A stretch of 64,000 nt of DNA, taken from Cyclobacteriaceae bacterium (GTDB lineage: Bacteria; Bacteroidota; Bacteroidia; Cytophagales; Cyclobacteriaceae). The stretch lies in NCBI GenBank assembly GCA_019638355.1, contig JAHBTY010000002.1, forward strand, positions 1 through 64,000. The letters run 5' to 3'. This document shows, one piece after another, positions 53,490-62,334 of this stretch; positions within the stretch are counted from its first letter, which is position 1, and each line of letters begins with the position of its first letter. The notes beneath the pieces are model-generated. The model was not told the DNA's origin and made no database searches. It worked only from the letters and a program-made list of their open reading frames with translations. Position numbers and translations under genes: made by a program.

Positions 53490-55502
53490 TTATTTTGGCA
53501 ATGCCGGAATAGTAACTGTAAATGATGCACCGTGCCCAGGTTTGCTTTCCAACTTAATGTTACCGTTTAATCGGTCAACCAGGGTTTTCACAATAGCCAA
53601 TCCTAATCCGTTAGAACTCTCACCTCCCGTAGGTCGGGCCGATAATTTTTTGAATTTCTGAAACATCAACTGTTTATCGTTTTCAGAAAATCCGGGACCT
53701 TCATCGCTAATCCCCAACTTTAACTGGTTATGCTCGGCAAACACCACTACGCGAATGGTTTTACCTACGGGCGAAAATTTGATGGCATTTGAAAGCAGGT
53801 TGTCAAAAATTCTACTCAGAAAATCGGCATTGGTTATAAATGATTGTGGAGCGCGGTTGTCTGCTTCTAATTTTAGTTGTTTGGCATCTGTAGCCAATTG
53901 AAATGTTTTAATCCGTTCATCAAACCAATCTTTTAGATTAATACTGGCGCCTACCGGTGCACTTCCCTTTTCTTCAATGGCATTAACATCCAGCAAGTCG
54001 ATAATCAGATTAGTACCAGATCGCGTTGAATTTTTTATCATTTGGAGATATTCTTTCTGCTTAGGCGATAACTCACCCTCCAGTTCCAACACTTGTGTTA
54101 AACCCAAAATTCGGTTTAACGGGGCTTTTAAATCGTGGGCTACAATATTCATAAGTGAATTTTTTTCATTGTTCAATTCACTTAGCTGATGGTTTTGAAC
54201 CTTCAATTGCTGGTTAATAAGTTTTCGCTTGCGGCTAAAACTCCAGAAAAAAAACATGGCTGCTGTAACTGAAATAATCAGCCCGATTAACAGCCGGTTT
54301 TGAAATCGTTGGGCCGAAAGTAAAGTTTCGTTTTTTACCTGCACTGATTTAAGCAGCGCATTCTCGCGTTCCTTCTTTTCAATTTGCAATTGAAATTGCA
54401 ACCGCTCAATCTGCTGTTGCAAATCTGTATTCTTAACTTTTTCTTCCAGAATTTCAGATCTGTCATTCAATTCATGTGCTTTACCATGATTACCCAATTG
54501 TACATGGCAGGCAGCAGCACCCTGGGTAGCTTCAATCTGATACACAAGGTTACCCGAGCTTTCTGCTTTTGATATGATCTCTTCAAAGATCGCTAACGCT
54601 TCGGCATACTTTTTCTTTGAGGCCAGGTACCGCGCCTTAATAAGTGAAGACCTGATGAATAATTTTTGGTTTGACAGGTCGGTAATTATGGTTAGCACTT
54701 CTGTTGCTTTTGCGTATGCTTCATCCAGTTGGTTTTCATCGAACAGAATCTCGGCCATACCCAAGTCCAATTCGGCAAGCGTTACACGATCGTTTACCTG
54801 GCGGGCAATGGAATCGGCTAACCGCATTTTTTGCAACGCCATTTCTGTATTATCCATCGATTCATAAATCAAACCTAACTCCAGCAAAGAAGAAACAATA
54901 CTTCGCTTGTCGCCCAATTGCTTTCGCAATTCATAGGCGCGGGTTGACATTTCAACGGCTTGATCAAATTGATTTTGTGATTTATAAAGATTAGCCAAAC
55001 TTCGATACACATAGGCTAACCCCAGTTTTTCCTGAAGTACCTCAAAAATATCGCGTGAGCGCACCAGGTTATCGGAAGCGCGCACCAGGTCTCCACCATC
55101 AAAATACATGCGGCCCAGGTTGTTGTAACCAAAACCCAACTGTACCGAATCTTGTTGATCAATTGCTACTTGTATTGCCCGTTCGTGGTATTCGGCCGAC
55201 TTACTATACACGCCCTTGTTGGCATACGCCAACCCTATAAAACTTAAAGGCTTGGAAAGATTCTTTTCAACACGAATGCGTTTGCCTAATTCATAAGCCC
55301 TTGAACAATAAAAAATGGTACTGTCAGGATAAGAATAACGGTATTCGAAACCGATTGCATTTAACAAATCAAATTGCGCTACGGTAGATTCGTTTGTACG
55401 GCTTCTGTGCAGGCTATCAATAGTGCCCAGGTTTTGACCAACAGCCGAAAAGACTATTCCTAAAAATATGCCCGGTAACCCCAATCTATAAAGCAACACC
55501 AT
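53490..55502 (-). CDS. TPR-containing sensor histidine kinase
   Basis: This 670-residue protein begins with a signal-like segment (LGLPGIFLGIVFSAVGQN) and TPR helices from about residue 40 to 370 (ERAIQVAIDQQDSVQLGFGY, LANLYKSQNQFDQAVEMSTR). A membrane helix follows (LLIGLIISVTAAMFFFWSF), and then a kinase core. HisKA has MNIVAHDLKAPLNRILGLTQ with the phospho-accepting His. The HATPase has FDNLLSNAIKFSPVGK (N box), GISDEGPGFSENDK (G1) and SNGLGLAIVKTLVDRL (G2). The TPR part would sense in the periplasm. No response regulator gene is adjacent. This orphan TPR-kinase plan is common in Bacteroidota. Confidence 0.92.
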   Translation of the reverse strand: MVLLYRLGLPGIFLGIVFSAVGQNLGTIDSLHRSRTNESTVAQFDLLNAIGFEYRYSYPDSTIFYCSRAYELGKRIRVEKNLSKPLSFIGLAYANKGVYSKSAEYHERAIQVAIDQQDSVQLGFGYNNLGRMYFDGGDLVRASDNLVRSRDIFEVLQEKLGLAYVYRSLANLYKSQNQFDQAVEMSTRAYELRKQLGDKRSIVSSLLELGLIYESMDNTEMALQKMRLADSIARQVNDRVTLAELDLGMAEILFDENQLDEAYAKATEVLTIITDLSNQKLFIRSSLIKARYLASKKKYAEALAIFEEIISKAESSGNLVYQIEATQGAAACHVQLGNHGKAHELNDRSEILEEKVKNTDLQQQIERLQFQLQIEKKERENALLKSVQVKNETLLSAQRFQNRLLIGLIISVTAAMFFFWSFSRKRKLINQQLKVQNHQLSELNNEKNSLMNIVAHDLKAPLNRILGLTQVLELEGELSPKQKEYLQMIKNSTRSGTNLIIDLLDVNAIEEKGSAPVGASINLKDWFDERIKTFQLATDAKQLKLEADNRAPQSFITNADFLSRIFDNLLSNAIKFSPVGKTIRVVVFAEHNQLKLGISDEGPGFSENDKQLMFQKFKKLSARPTGGESSNGLGLAIVKTLVDRLNGNIKLESKPGHGASFTVTIPALPK

Positions 55503-55689
55503 TGTTATTCTATCTATTAGCCATTTTTGGCAAAACCGAAACGCAATTTACCAATACGGTTACCATTAATTTTCCTTCATGTAAGAAGTTATTTGAAAGG
55601 ATAAATATTGACTTATAATTACCCGAAACACAGCGCAGCCTTGCACTATCAATACTTGGATAGATAATTTTGAGTTGGTGCGACTTTAC

Positions 55690-56916
55690 CTAATCTTCTT
55701 CCAAAAAATTCAAATCCCGGCCAAAAGTTTCATCTATCAGGCGCAATGCCCAAAATGCTATGGCAATGGTAATAACCCCTACAATCAGGGCCCCTGTTAA
55801 TATTCCGAAATCAGTACGGAAAAACTGAAATAATAATGTGAGCGGTATAACAGTACCTCTGATAAAATTCGGCACCGTGGTAGCCACGGTTGACCGCAGG
55901 TTAGTACCAAATTGCTCAGCTGCAATGGTTACAAACAAAGCCCAATAACCAATACCAAAACCCAATAGAAAGCAAACGATATAAAACTGGGTAGAACTTG
56001 TAATGGGTGCATAGAGATAAACTAAAATAAATACCAGCGTTAGCAGTATAAACAAGAAAACAGTTTTTCTGCGCGAGCGAATAATCTGACTTAACAAACC
56101 ACTGCTCATATCGCCAGCAGCAAGACCAATGTAACTGAACATAACGGCATCGCCTGCCACAATACCGGTTATGTTCATGGCACCGGCAAACTCAGGCGAG
56201 AAGGTGATGAGAATGCCGATCACATACCAGATGGGTAACCCGATTAAAATACAACCTAAGAACTTAATAAACCGTTGCTGCTGATTAAACAACTGAAAAA
56301 AGTTACCGCGTTCTACTTGTTGTTCTTTCACTTTCAAAAATATACCCGACTCAAAAACACTTACACGGGCTATTAATAAAATTAAACCTAAACCACCTCC
56401 AATAAAATAAGCTACTTGCCAATCAAAAGCTTTGGCAACATAGTTGGCTAGTACGGCACCCATCAAACCAACTGAAGCAACCAGGGTAGTTCCATAACCA
56501 CGCAGTTTTGTTGGAAGTGTTTCCGATACCAATGTAATACCCGCACCCAATTCACCCGCCAAACCAATACCGGCAATAAATCGCAACACCGCATACTGGG
56601 TTACTGTCTCAGCAAATCCATTTGCAATGTTGGCAAGCGAGTAAAGTAATATTGATCCGAACAGCACTGACAATCGTCCGCGCTTATCGCCCATAACTCC
56701 CCAGATAATTCCACCCACCAGCAAGCCTGCCATTTGCACCCGAATCAAAAACTCACCCGTGGCCATCATCTCCAAATCGGAAACCCCCATCGACTTTAAA
56801 CTGGAGATTCGTACAATACTGAAAAGCAACAGGTCGTAGATATCTACAAAGTAGCCTAAAGCCGCTACTATTACCGGTACACTAAATAGTTGCGTCAGGT
56901 TGTTCTTTGAATGCAT
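55690..56916 (-). CDS. Major facilitator superfamily transporter
   Basis: This 408-residue MFS protein has twelve membrane segments. The loop 2-3 motif GVMGDKRGRLSVLFGSILLY (G-x3-D-x-x-G-R-x) is present, with IAGIGLAGELGAGITLVSET in helix 4 of the sugar/proline-betaine-type branch. The ATG at 56916 was chosen because the membrane segments begin soon after. The substrate is unknown; the ELGAGITLVSE region resembles metabolite:H+ symporters. It diverges from the sortilin-like gene; the 187 bp before the kinase gene at 55502 show nothing recognisable. Confidence 0.88.
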   Translation of the reverse strand: MHSKNNLTQLFSVPVIVAALGYFVDIYDLLLFSIVRISSLKSMGVSDLEMMATGEFLIRVQMAGLLVGGIIWGVMGDKRGRLSVLFGSILLYSLANIANGFAETVTQYAVLRFIAGIGLAGELGAGITLVSETLPTKLRGYGTTLVASVGLMGAVLANYVAKAFDWQVAYFIGGGLGLILLIARVSVFESGIFLKVKEQQVERGNFFQLFNQQQRFIKFLGCILIGLPIWYVIGILITFSPEFAGAMNITGIVAGDAVMFSYIGLAAGDMSSGLLSQIIRSRRKTVFLFILLTLVFILVYLYAPITSSTQFYIVCFLLGFGIGYWALFVTIAAEQFGTNLRSTVATTVPNFIRGTVIPLTLLFQFFRTDFGILTGALIVGVITIAIAFWALRLIDETFGRDLNFLEED

Positions 56917-57071
56917 TATTTTCGATTTTGGCTCAAAATAGTGAGTTTTATTAAAATCCAATCTTGCTGATGGTTACACCTATCGCCACTTGTAAAAAAA
57001 GAATCTAACCATTTCAAAAATCAACTTATAATCGCCTCTTATCTATCCTAAAGAAATCTAAATCCTTACCT

Positions 57072-60000
57072 ATGAAGAAAATTCTGTTACTACCCCTGCT
57101 GCTTTTGTGTTGGGGGGTACAAGCCCAGAAAAAGGGTGCGCTGCCCAAAGCAGCAACCCTTACCTACGATGAAAAACTTTACAACGCCTTGGAGTGGCGC
57201 AGTATCGGGCCGTTCAGAGGCGGGCGATCCGCAGCTGTTACCGGGGTACCCGGTAAACCCAACCTGTTTTACTTTGGAGCAACCGGTGGTGGTGTTTGGC
57301 GTACCACCGATGCCGGCAACAGTTGGGAAAATATTTCGGATGGTTTTTTTGGTGGCTCGATTGGGGCGGTAGCCGTTAGCGAGTGGGATAACAACGTGAT
57401 CTACGTAGGCGGTGGCGAAAAAACTGTTCGTGGAAATGTGTCGTACGGTTACGGCATGTGGAAGTCGGTTGATGCCGGTAAAACCTGGACGGGCATTGGC
57501 CTGAAAGAATCACGACACATTTCGCGCGTGCGCATTCATCCTAAAAATCCGGATGTAGTATATGCTGCGGTGTTGGGCGATCTTTTTAAATCATCAGAAG
57601 AACGGGGTGTTTACAAATCAGTTGATGGTGGTAAAACCTGGAAGCGCACACTATTCGCCAATGCCGATGCAGGCGCTGTTGATCTCTGCTTCGACCCAAA
57701 CAACCCGCGCATTCTATATGCAAGTACCTGGCGCATTCGCAGAACACCCTATAGTTTAGAAAGTGGTGGCGATGGCTCCGCTATGTGGAAAAGTACCGAT
57801 GGAGGCGATACCTGGACAAACATTACAACCAATAGTGGTTTGCCAAAAGGCACCTGGGGAATTGTGGGTATTTCTGTTTCACCTGTAAATTCAAATCGTG
57901 TGTACGCCATTATCGAAAATGAAAATGGCGGTGTGTATAGTTCGAATGATGCCGGCCAGACCTGGCGCAAAGTAAATGACGATCGCAACCTGCGCCAACG
58001 CGCCTGGTATTATTCCCGCATTTATGCCGACACAAAAGATGAGGATATTGTGTATGTCGTGAATGTATCGTATCACCGTTCCAAAGATGGTGGCAAAACA
58101 TTTCAGGCCTATAATGCACCCCATGGCGACCATCACGATTTATGGATAGCACCGGAAGACAACCAACGAATGATTATTGCCGATGATGGTGGCGCCCAGA
58201 TAAGTTTTGATGCCGGTGAAAATTGGAGTACGTACGAGAATCAACCTACCGGCCAATTTTATCGGGTAGTTACTGATAACTCATTTCCTTACCGGATTTA
58301 CGGTGCGCAGCAAGACAACACTACCGTACGCATTTATCACCGTGTGGATGGTGGAGCTATTACCGCCAGCGATTGGGAAGTAACGGCCGGAAGTGAAAGC
58401 GGACATCTTGCACCCGATCCATCAGACAATGAAATTGTATATGGCGGTAACTATGGCGGCTTACTGGAAATGGAAAACCATCGCACACACGAAAGCCGTT
58501 CGGTAAACGTGTGGCCCGATAACCCCATGGGGCACGGAGCAGAAGGTATGAAGTATCGCTTTCAATGGAACTTCCCGATCTTCTTTTCGCCACACAATCC
58601 CAAAAAATTATACACTACGTCTAATCACGTGCATGTTTCATACAATGGCGGGCAATCGTGGGAAACCATCAGTCCGGATTTAACACGAAACGATAAATCA
58701 AAACTTGGGCCTTCCGGTGGGCCGATTACGAAAGACAACACAAGCGTAGAATATTATTGTACCATTTTCGCTGCTGCGGAATCTCCTTACGAAAAAGATT
58801 TTATCGTTACCGGATCGGATGATGGTTTGGTTTATGCTACTACCGATGGCGGTAAAGAATGGAAACCAATTACTCCTACTGGCATGCCCGAGTGGATGAT
58901 GATTAATAGCGTAGAGTTTGATCCACACAGCAAGGGTGGAATTTACATCGCGGGCACGCGATACAAATCAGGCGATTATAAGCCTTATCTTTTCAAATCA
59001 AAAGATTATGGTAAAACCTGGACAAAAATTACAGATGGTATTGATGCCGGACATTTTACACGTGTGTTGCGAGCTGATCCAAAACGAAAAGGTTTGTTGT
59101 ATGCAGGTACAGAAACCGGTATGTATGTATCGTTTGATGATGGTGCAAGTTGGAAAGCATTTCAGTTAAACCTGCCGATTGTTCCAATTACTGATCTTAC
59201 CATTAAAAACGATAACCTGATTGCCGCAACACAAGGTCGGGGTTTCTGGTTAATTGATGACCTTACACCGTTGCATCAACTCAACGATCAGGTAACTACT
59301 TCGGATGCTTACTTGTTTAAGCCGTTAGCAAGTTATCGTATGGGGCCAGCATTTAGTTTTGGCAGAGCATCGCGAACCGCTGGCCAAAACCATCCGGGTG
59401 GAGTTACCGTGCATTATTACGTAAAAGATACAGCCAAAGCCCAGGTAAGCCTGGAGTTTTTGCAAACAGATGGTAAATTGATTAAAAAGTTTTCTACAAA
59501 GCCCGATACCAAAGCCAAAGAAGAAAAACTTACTCTGAAACAACCTGGCATGAATAAGTTTAACTGGAACATGCGCTATGCCGATGCTGAACGATTTGAT
59601 GGCATGATTCTTTGGGCAGCTTCCTTGAATGGCCCGCGCGCTTTACCGGGCTCTTACAAGGTAAAGCTTACGGTAAACGGAAAAACGCTTGAGTCAGATT
59701 TTGAAATCTTAAAAGACCCACGGGCCACTTCTACTGATGCCGACATGAAAGCTCAGTTTGATTTCTTACAGGAAGTTATCACCAAAGTGAGCGAAACGAA
59801 TTTGGCAATTAAAAAAATTCGAACCGTTCGCGAACAGATTAACCGGGCTATTGATCCAATTAAAGATCAGAAAGATGCCATGAAAGATGTGTTGGATAAA
59901 GCCAAGTCCATTCAGGATGGGATGAAGAAAATTGAGGAGTCTCTTTACCAGACCAAGAACCGCAGTGGTCAGGATCCACTCAACTTCCCTATCCGGTTGA

Positions 60001-60203
60001 ATAACAAACTTGCGCACCTCAATTCATTGGCAAGTGCTGGTAACTTTAAACCTACCGATCAGATGGTGGCATTTAAAAAAGAAATCACCACCGAGATTGA
60101 TGGACACCTGGCTACGCTTGATAAAATTCTGAAAGAAGAAGTTCCGGCTTTTAATGCGCTGGTAAAACAGAAGAATATTGATGCAGTGGTGCTGAAGGAT
60201 TAA
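57072..60203 (+). CDS. Sortilin/VPS10-type Asp-box beta-propeller protein
   Basis: This 1043-residue secreted protein has a signal peptide (ILLLPLLLLCWGVQAQ). Residues 30-750 carry a long beta-propeller with about eleven Asp-box motifs of the SxDxGxTW type (RTTDAGNSWEN, KSVDAGKTWTG, KSVDGGKTWKR, KSTDGGDTWTN, SNDAGQTWRK, SKDYGKTWTK, SFDDGASWKA). Related proteins are annotated as glycosyl hydrolases or VPS10-domain proteins but catalytic residues are not established. The C-terminal 250 residues hold a beta-sandwich (GGVTVHYYVKDTAKAQVSLE) and a helical bundle with coiled-coil (LDKAKSIQDGMKKIEESLYQ). A hairpin terminator follows. Confidence 0.85.
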   Translation: MKKILLLPLLLLCWGVQAQKKGALPKAATLTYDEKLYNALEWRSIGPFRGGRSAAVTGVPGKPNLFYFGATGGGVWRTTDAGNSWENISDGFFGGSIGAVAVSEWDNNVIYVGGGEKTVRGNVSYGYGMWKSVDAGKTWTGIGLKESRHISRVRIHPKNPDVVYAAVLGDLFKSSEERGVYKSVDGGKTWKRTLFANADAGAVDLCFDPNNPRILYASTWRIRRTPYSLESGGDGSAMWKSTDGGDTWTNITTNSGLPKGTWGIVGISVSPVNSNRVYAIIENENGGVYSSNDAGQTWRKVNDDRNLRQRAWYYSRIYADTKDEDIVYVVNVSYHRSKDGGKTFQAYNAPHGDHHDLWIAPEDNQRMIIADDGGAQISFDAGENWSTYENQPTGQFYRVVTDNSFPYRIYGAQQDNTTVRIYHRVDGGAITASDWEVTAGSESGHLAPDPSDNEIVYGGNYGGLLEMENHRTHESRSVNVWPDNPMGHGAEGMKYRFQWNFPIFFSPHNPKKLYTTSNHVHVSYNGGQSWETISPDLTRNDKSKLGPSGGPITKDNTSVEYYCTIFAAAESPYEKDFIVTGSDDGLVYATTDGGKEWKPITPTGMPEWMMINSVEFDPHSKGGIYIAGTRYKSGDYKPYLFKSKDYGKTWTKITDGIDAGHFTRVLRADPKRKGLLYAGTETGMYVSFDDGASWKAFQLNLPIVPITDLTIKNDNLIAATQGRGFWLIDDLTPLHQLNDQVTTSDAYLFKPLASYRMGPAFSFGRASRTAGQNHPGGVTVHYYVKDTAKAQVSLEFLQTDGKLIKKFSTKPDTKAKEEKLTLKQPGMNKFNWNMRYADAERFDGMILWAASLNGPRALPGSYKVKLTVNGKTLESDFEILKDPRATSTDADMKAQFDFLQEVITKVSETNLAIKKIRTVREQINRAIDPIKDQKDAMKDVLDKAKSIQDGMKKIEESLYQTKNRSGQDPLNFPIRLNNKLAHLNSLASAGNFKPTDQMVAFKKEITTEIDGHLATLDKILKEEVPAFNALVKQKNIDAVVLKD

Positions 60204-60225
60204 TTCAACAACTACCATAAAAACA

Positions 60226-60257
60226 AAATGCCTCAGAAAACCTGAGGCATTTTTTTA
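60226..60257 (+). terminator. Intrinsic terminator
   Basis: ATGCCTCAG (60228-60236) pairs with CTGAGGCAT (60242-60250) around AAAAC, followed by a run of T (60250-60257). It ends the Asp-box protein gene; the preceding A run would also suit the convergent PLDc_N gene. Confidence 0.85.
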
Positions 60258-60260
60258 TTT

Positions 60261-60437
60261 CTATAAGTTAATAATCCTGCGGCTAATCAGATACCATGCG
60301 ATGGGCCCGGCCAATGGCAGTAGCAAGATCACAACTGTCCATAATAATCGCTTCTCTAAATTTGATTCCTTCCGCCATACATCAATTATGGCGAGTACAT
60401 CAACAATTATAACCAGAACACCTATTAATCTTATCAT
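60261..60437 (-). CDS. PLDc_N domain small membrane protein
   Basis: This 58-residue protein starts MIRLIGVLVIIVDVLAIIDV and continues WRKESNLEKRLLWTVVILLL and PLAGPIAWYLISRR. Two membrane helices flank a charged loop with the PL.GP..W.L motif typical of the PLDc_N (phospholipase D-nuclease N-terminal) domain. It is a stand-alone version of the N-terminal anchor of cardiolipin-synthase-like proteins. The gene lies 12 bp downstream of the OmpA-like gene on the same strand and is probably co-transcribed. It is short enough to be missed by usual cut-offs. Confidence 0.75.
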   Translation of the reverse strand: MIRLIGVLVIIVDVLAIIDVWRKESNLEKRLLWTVVILLLPLAGPIAWYLISRRIINL

Positions 60438-60449
60438 AACAATATTGAT

Positions 60450-61397
60450 TTAATTGGTTCCAAGTATTTTAAACAGCTCATCAAGATTCGGAGTAATAAT
60501 AATCTCTGTTCTACGATTTTTTTGTTTATTCTGCGCATTGTCGTTGGCCGCCAACGGAGAAAACTCTCCTTTACCGGCCGCTGTAATTTGTTTTGCGCTA
60601 ACACCAGCCGCAGTTAGTATCTTGGTTATTGAGGTTGCGCGCATCACACTCAAATCCCAATTGTCCTGCATGTATTGCGATTTCTTGGAAATCGGAACGT
60701 TATCAGTATGCCCCTCAATCATAATCTGAATATCGTGTTGATCCTTGATTGCCCGGGCCAACTGTTGCAACGCCATTACCCCCTTACTATCAACTTCAAT
60801 ACTTCCCGATCCAAATAACAGTTGTTCCGCCAAAGAAACATACACCTTTCCATTTTTCACCTTTACAGTAAGGTCGTTCTCTTTAAAATTAAGCAGCGCA
60901 TTGGTAATTCGATCTTTCAAATCCTTCACAGCCTTGTCCTTATTGGCTAAAATCTGTTCCAGCTCTTTTACTTTTCGTTCGCGCTCTACCAGGCTGGTAC
61001 TAAGCGAATCGTTAAGCTTGCGGGTGCTCTCCAGATTTTGTTGAATAGCCAGCAACTGATCTTTCTGCTGAGCCAAATCGCGGTTTAATTTGCCACTGTT
61101 ATTGAGTAGATTTTTGTAATAAGAATTTAATTGATCGTAGTCGGAATTAAGGGCGGCCAGTTTCTTTGCGGTTGCCCGATAAGATTCATTTAAAGCAGTG
61201 GTATCCGTTTTCAATTTATCCAAAACTTCGTTCAACTCTTTTATGGAAGCGTTGGCTTTATCCAACTGGGCAACTTTATCAGTCAATTCGCCTTCGGTTT
61301 TAACTTTTTGTGCCAGCACATCGTCAAATTTCTTCTTGCTTACAATGCACGATGAAAGAAACACGAGCGGAATAAAAAATATAATTCTGAAATTCAT
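60450..61397 (-). CDS. OmpA-family lipoprotein with coiled-coil
   Basis: This 315-residue protein has a lipoprotein signal (RIIFFIPLVFLSSCIVSKKK, lipobox LSSC). A long coiled-coil follows (residues about 30-170; DKLKTDTTALNESYRATAKK, LNRDLAQQKDQLLAIQQNLE). The C-terminal OmpA peptidoglycan-binding domain shows QIMIEGHTDNVPISKKSQYM, NWDLSVMRATSITKILTAAG, ITAAGKGEFSPLAANDN and KNRRTEIIITPN. It tethers the outer membrane to peptidoglycan. It is divergent from the SDR gene with a 67-bp AT-rich gap. Confidence 0.92.
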   Translation of the reverse strand: MNFRIIFFIPLVFLSSCIVSKKKFDDVLAQKVKTEGELTDKVAQLDKANASIKELNEVLDKLKTDTTALNESYRATAKKLAALNSDYDQLNSYYKNLLNNSGKLNRDLAQQKDQLLAIQQNLESTRKLNDSLSTSLVERERKVKELEQILANKDKAVKDLKDRITNALLNFKENDLTVKVKNGKVYVSLAEQLLFGSGSIEVDSKGVMALQQLARAIKDQHDIQIMIEGHTDNVPISKKSQYMQDNWDLSVMRATSITKILTAAGVSAKQITAAGKGEFSPLAANDNAQNKQKNRRTEIIITPNLDELFKILGTN

Positions 61398-61464
61398 AGT
61401 TTAAAAAATTTAATGTGGTAAATATCTAAAATAAAATTCAATTCTTACTTTCGACTAAAACAAC

Positions 61465-62334
61465 ATGGCTATGGAAGGAATGCTGAAACCCGGATCGTTG
61501 AAAGGGAAAACAATTATTATAACGGGAGGCGGAACCGGCCTCGGCAAATCCATGGGCAAATACATGTTGCAACTTGGCGCCAACCTGGTTATAACCAGTC
61601 GCAAAAAAGATGTATTGGAAAAAACAGCTGCCGAACTTGAATCAGAAACAGGAGGCCCGGTGCTGGCCGTTAGCTGCGATGTTCGCAAGTATGAAGAGAT
61701 TATGAATGTACTTACGGAAACTGAAAAACGATTTGGTCAGATACACGGTGTATTGAATAATGCTGCCGGTAATTTTATTAGCCCAACCGAAAGGTTATCG
61801 CATCGGGCTTTCGATATTGTGGTGGATATTGTTTTGAAAGGTACCTATTATATGACATTGGCCATCGGTAAACATTGGATTGCCAATAAACAACCCGGAA
61901 CATTTTTAAACATCGTTACAACATATGCATGGACGGGGTCTGGGTATGTAGTTCCTTCTGCCTGTAGTAAGGCCGGTGTTTTGGCGCTTACACGTTCACT
62001 TGCTGTGGAATGGGCAAAGTATAAAATCAGAAGTAATGCGATTGCCCCCGGACCATTTCCAACTGAAGGTGCCTGGAGCAGGTTATTGCCGGGCGATCTG
62101 GTTCATAAATTTAACCCGGCAGAGCGTATTCCATTAAAACGCGTAGGCGAACATCAGGAGCTTGCTAATCTTGCAGCGTATTTAATTTCCGATTACTCCG
62201 CCTACATTAATGGAGAAGTTATAACTATTGATGGTGGCGAGTGGTTGCGCAATGGCGGGGAGTTTAGTCACCTGGAAGCTATCCCTGATCACCTGTGGGA
62301 TCATTTAGAGAAATCGCGCGGCAAATCTAGTTGA
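61465..62334 (+). CDS. SDR oxidoreductase, 2,4-dienoyl-CoA reductase type
   Basis: This 289-residue Rossmann-fold protein has TIIITGGGTGLGKSMGKYML (NADPH site), SRKKDVLEKTAAE, NNAAGNFISPTERLS, and the GSGYVVPSACSKAGVLALTR region. The last lacks the usual Tyr-x-x-x-Lys and has Ser-Ala-x-x-Lys instead, as in mitochondrial-type 2,4-dienoyl-CoA reductase (DECR), so this is not a defect. PGPFPTEGAWSRL and ELANLAAYLISDYSAYINGE follow. DECR enzymes reduce conjugated double bonds during unsaturated fatty-acid beta-oxidation. Three Met codons lie at the start; the first (61465) is annotated. The stop overlaps the convergent gene by 8 bp. Confidence 0.9.
   Translation: MAMEGMLKPGSLKGKTIIITGGGTGLGKSMGKYMLQLGANLVITSRKKDVLEKTAAELESETGGPVLAVSCDVRKYEEIMNVLTETEKRFGQIHGVLNNAAGNFISPTERLSHRAFDIVVDIVLKGTYYMTLAIGKHWIANKQPGTFLNIVTTYAWTGSGYVVPSACSKAGVLALTRSLAVEWAKYKIRSNAIAPGPFPTEGAWSRLLPGDLVHKFNPAERIPLKRVGEHQELANLAAYLISDYSAYINGEVITIDGGEWLRNGGEFSHLEAIPDHLWDHLEKSRGKSS

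Noticed and set aside
61900-62000. Missing Tyr of the SDR YxxxK motif as evidence of inactivity
   Set aside because: 2,4-dienoyl-CoA reductase-type SDRs naturally have this arrangement, and the surrounding GSGYVVPSA block matches them.
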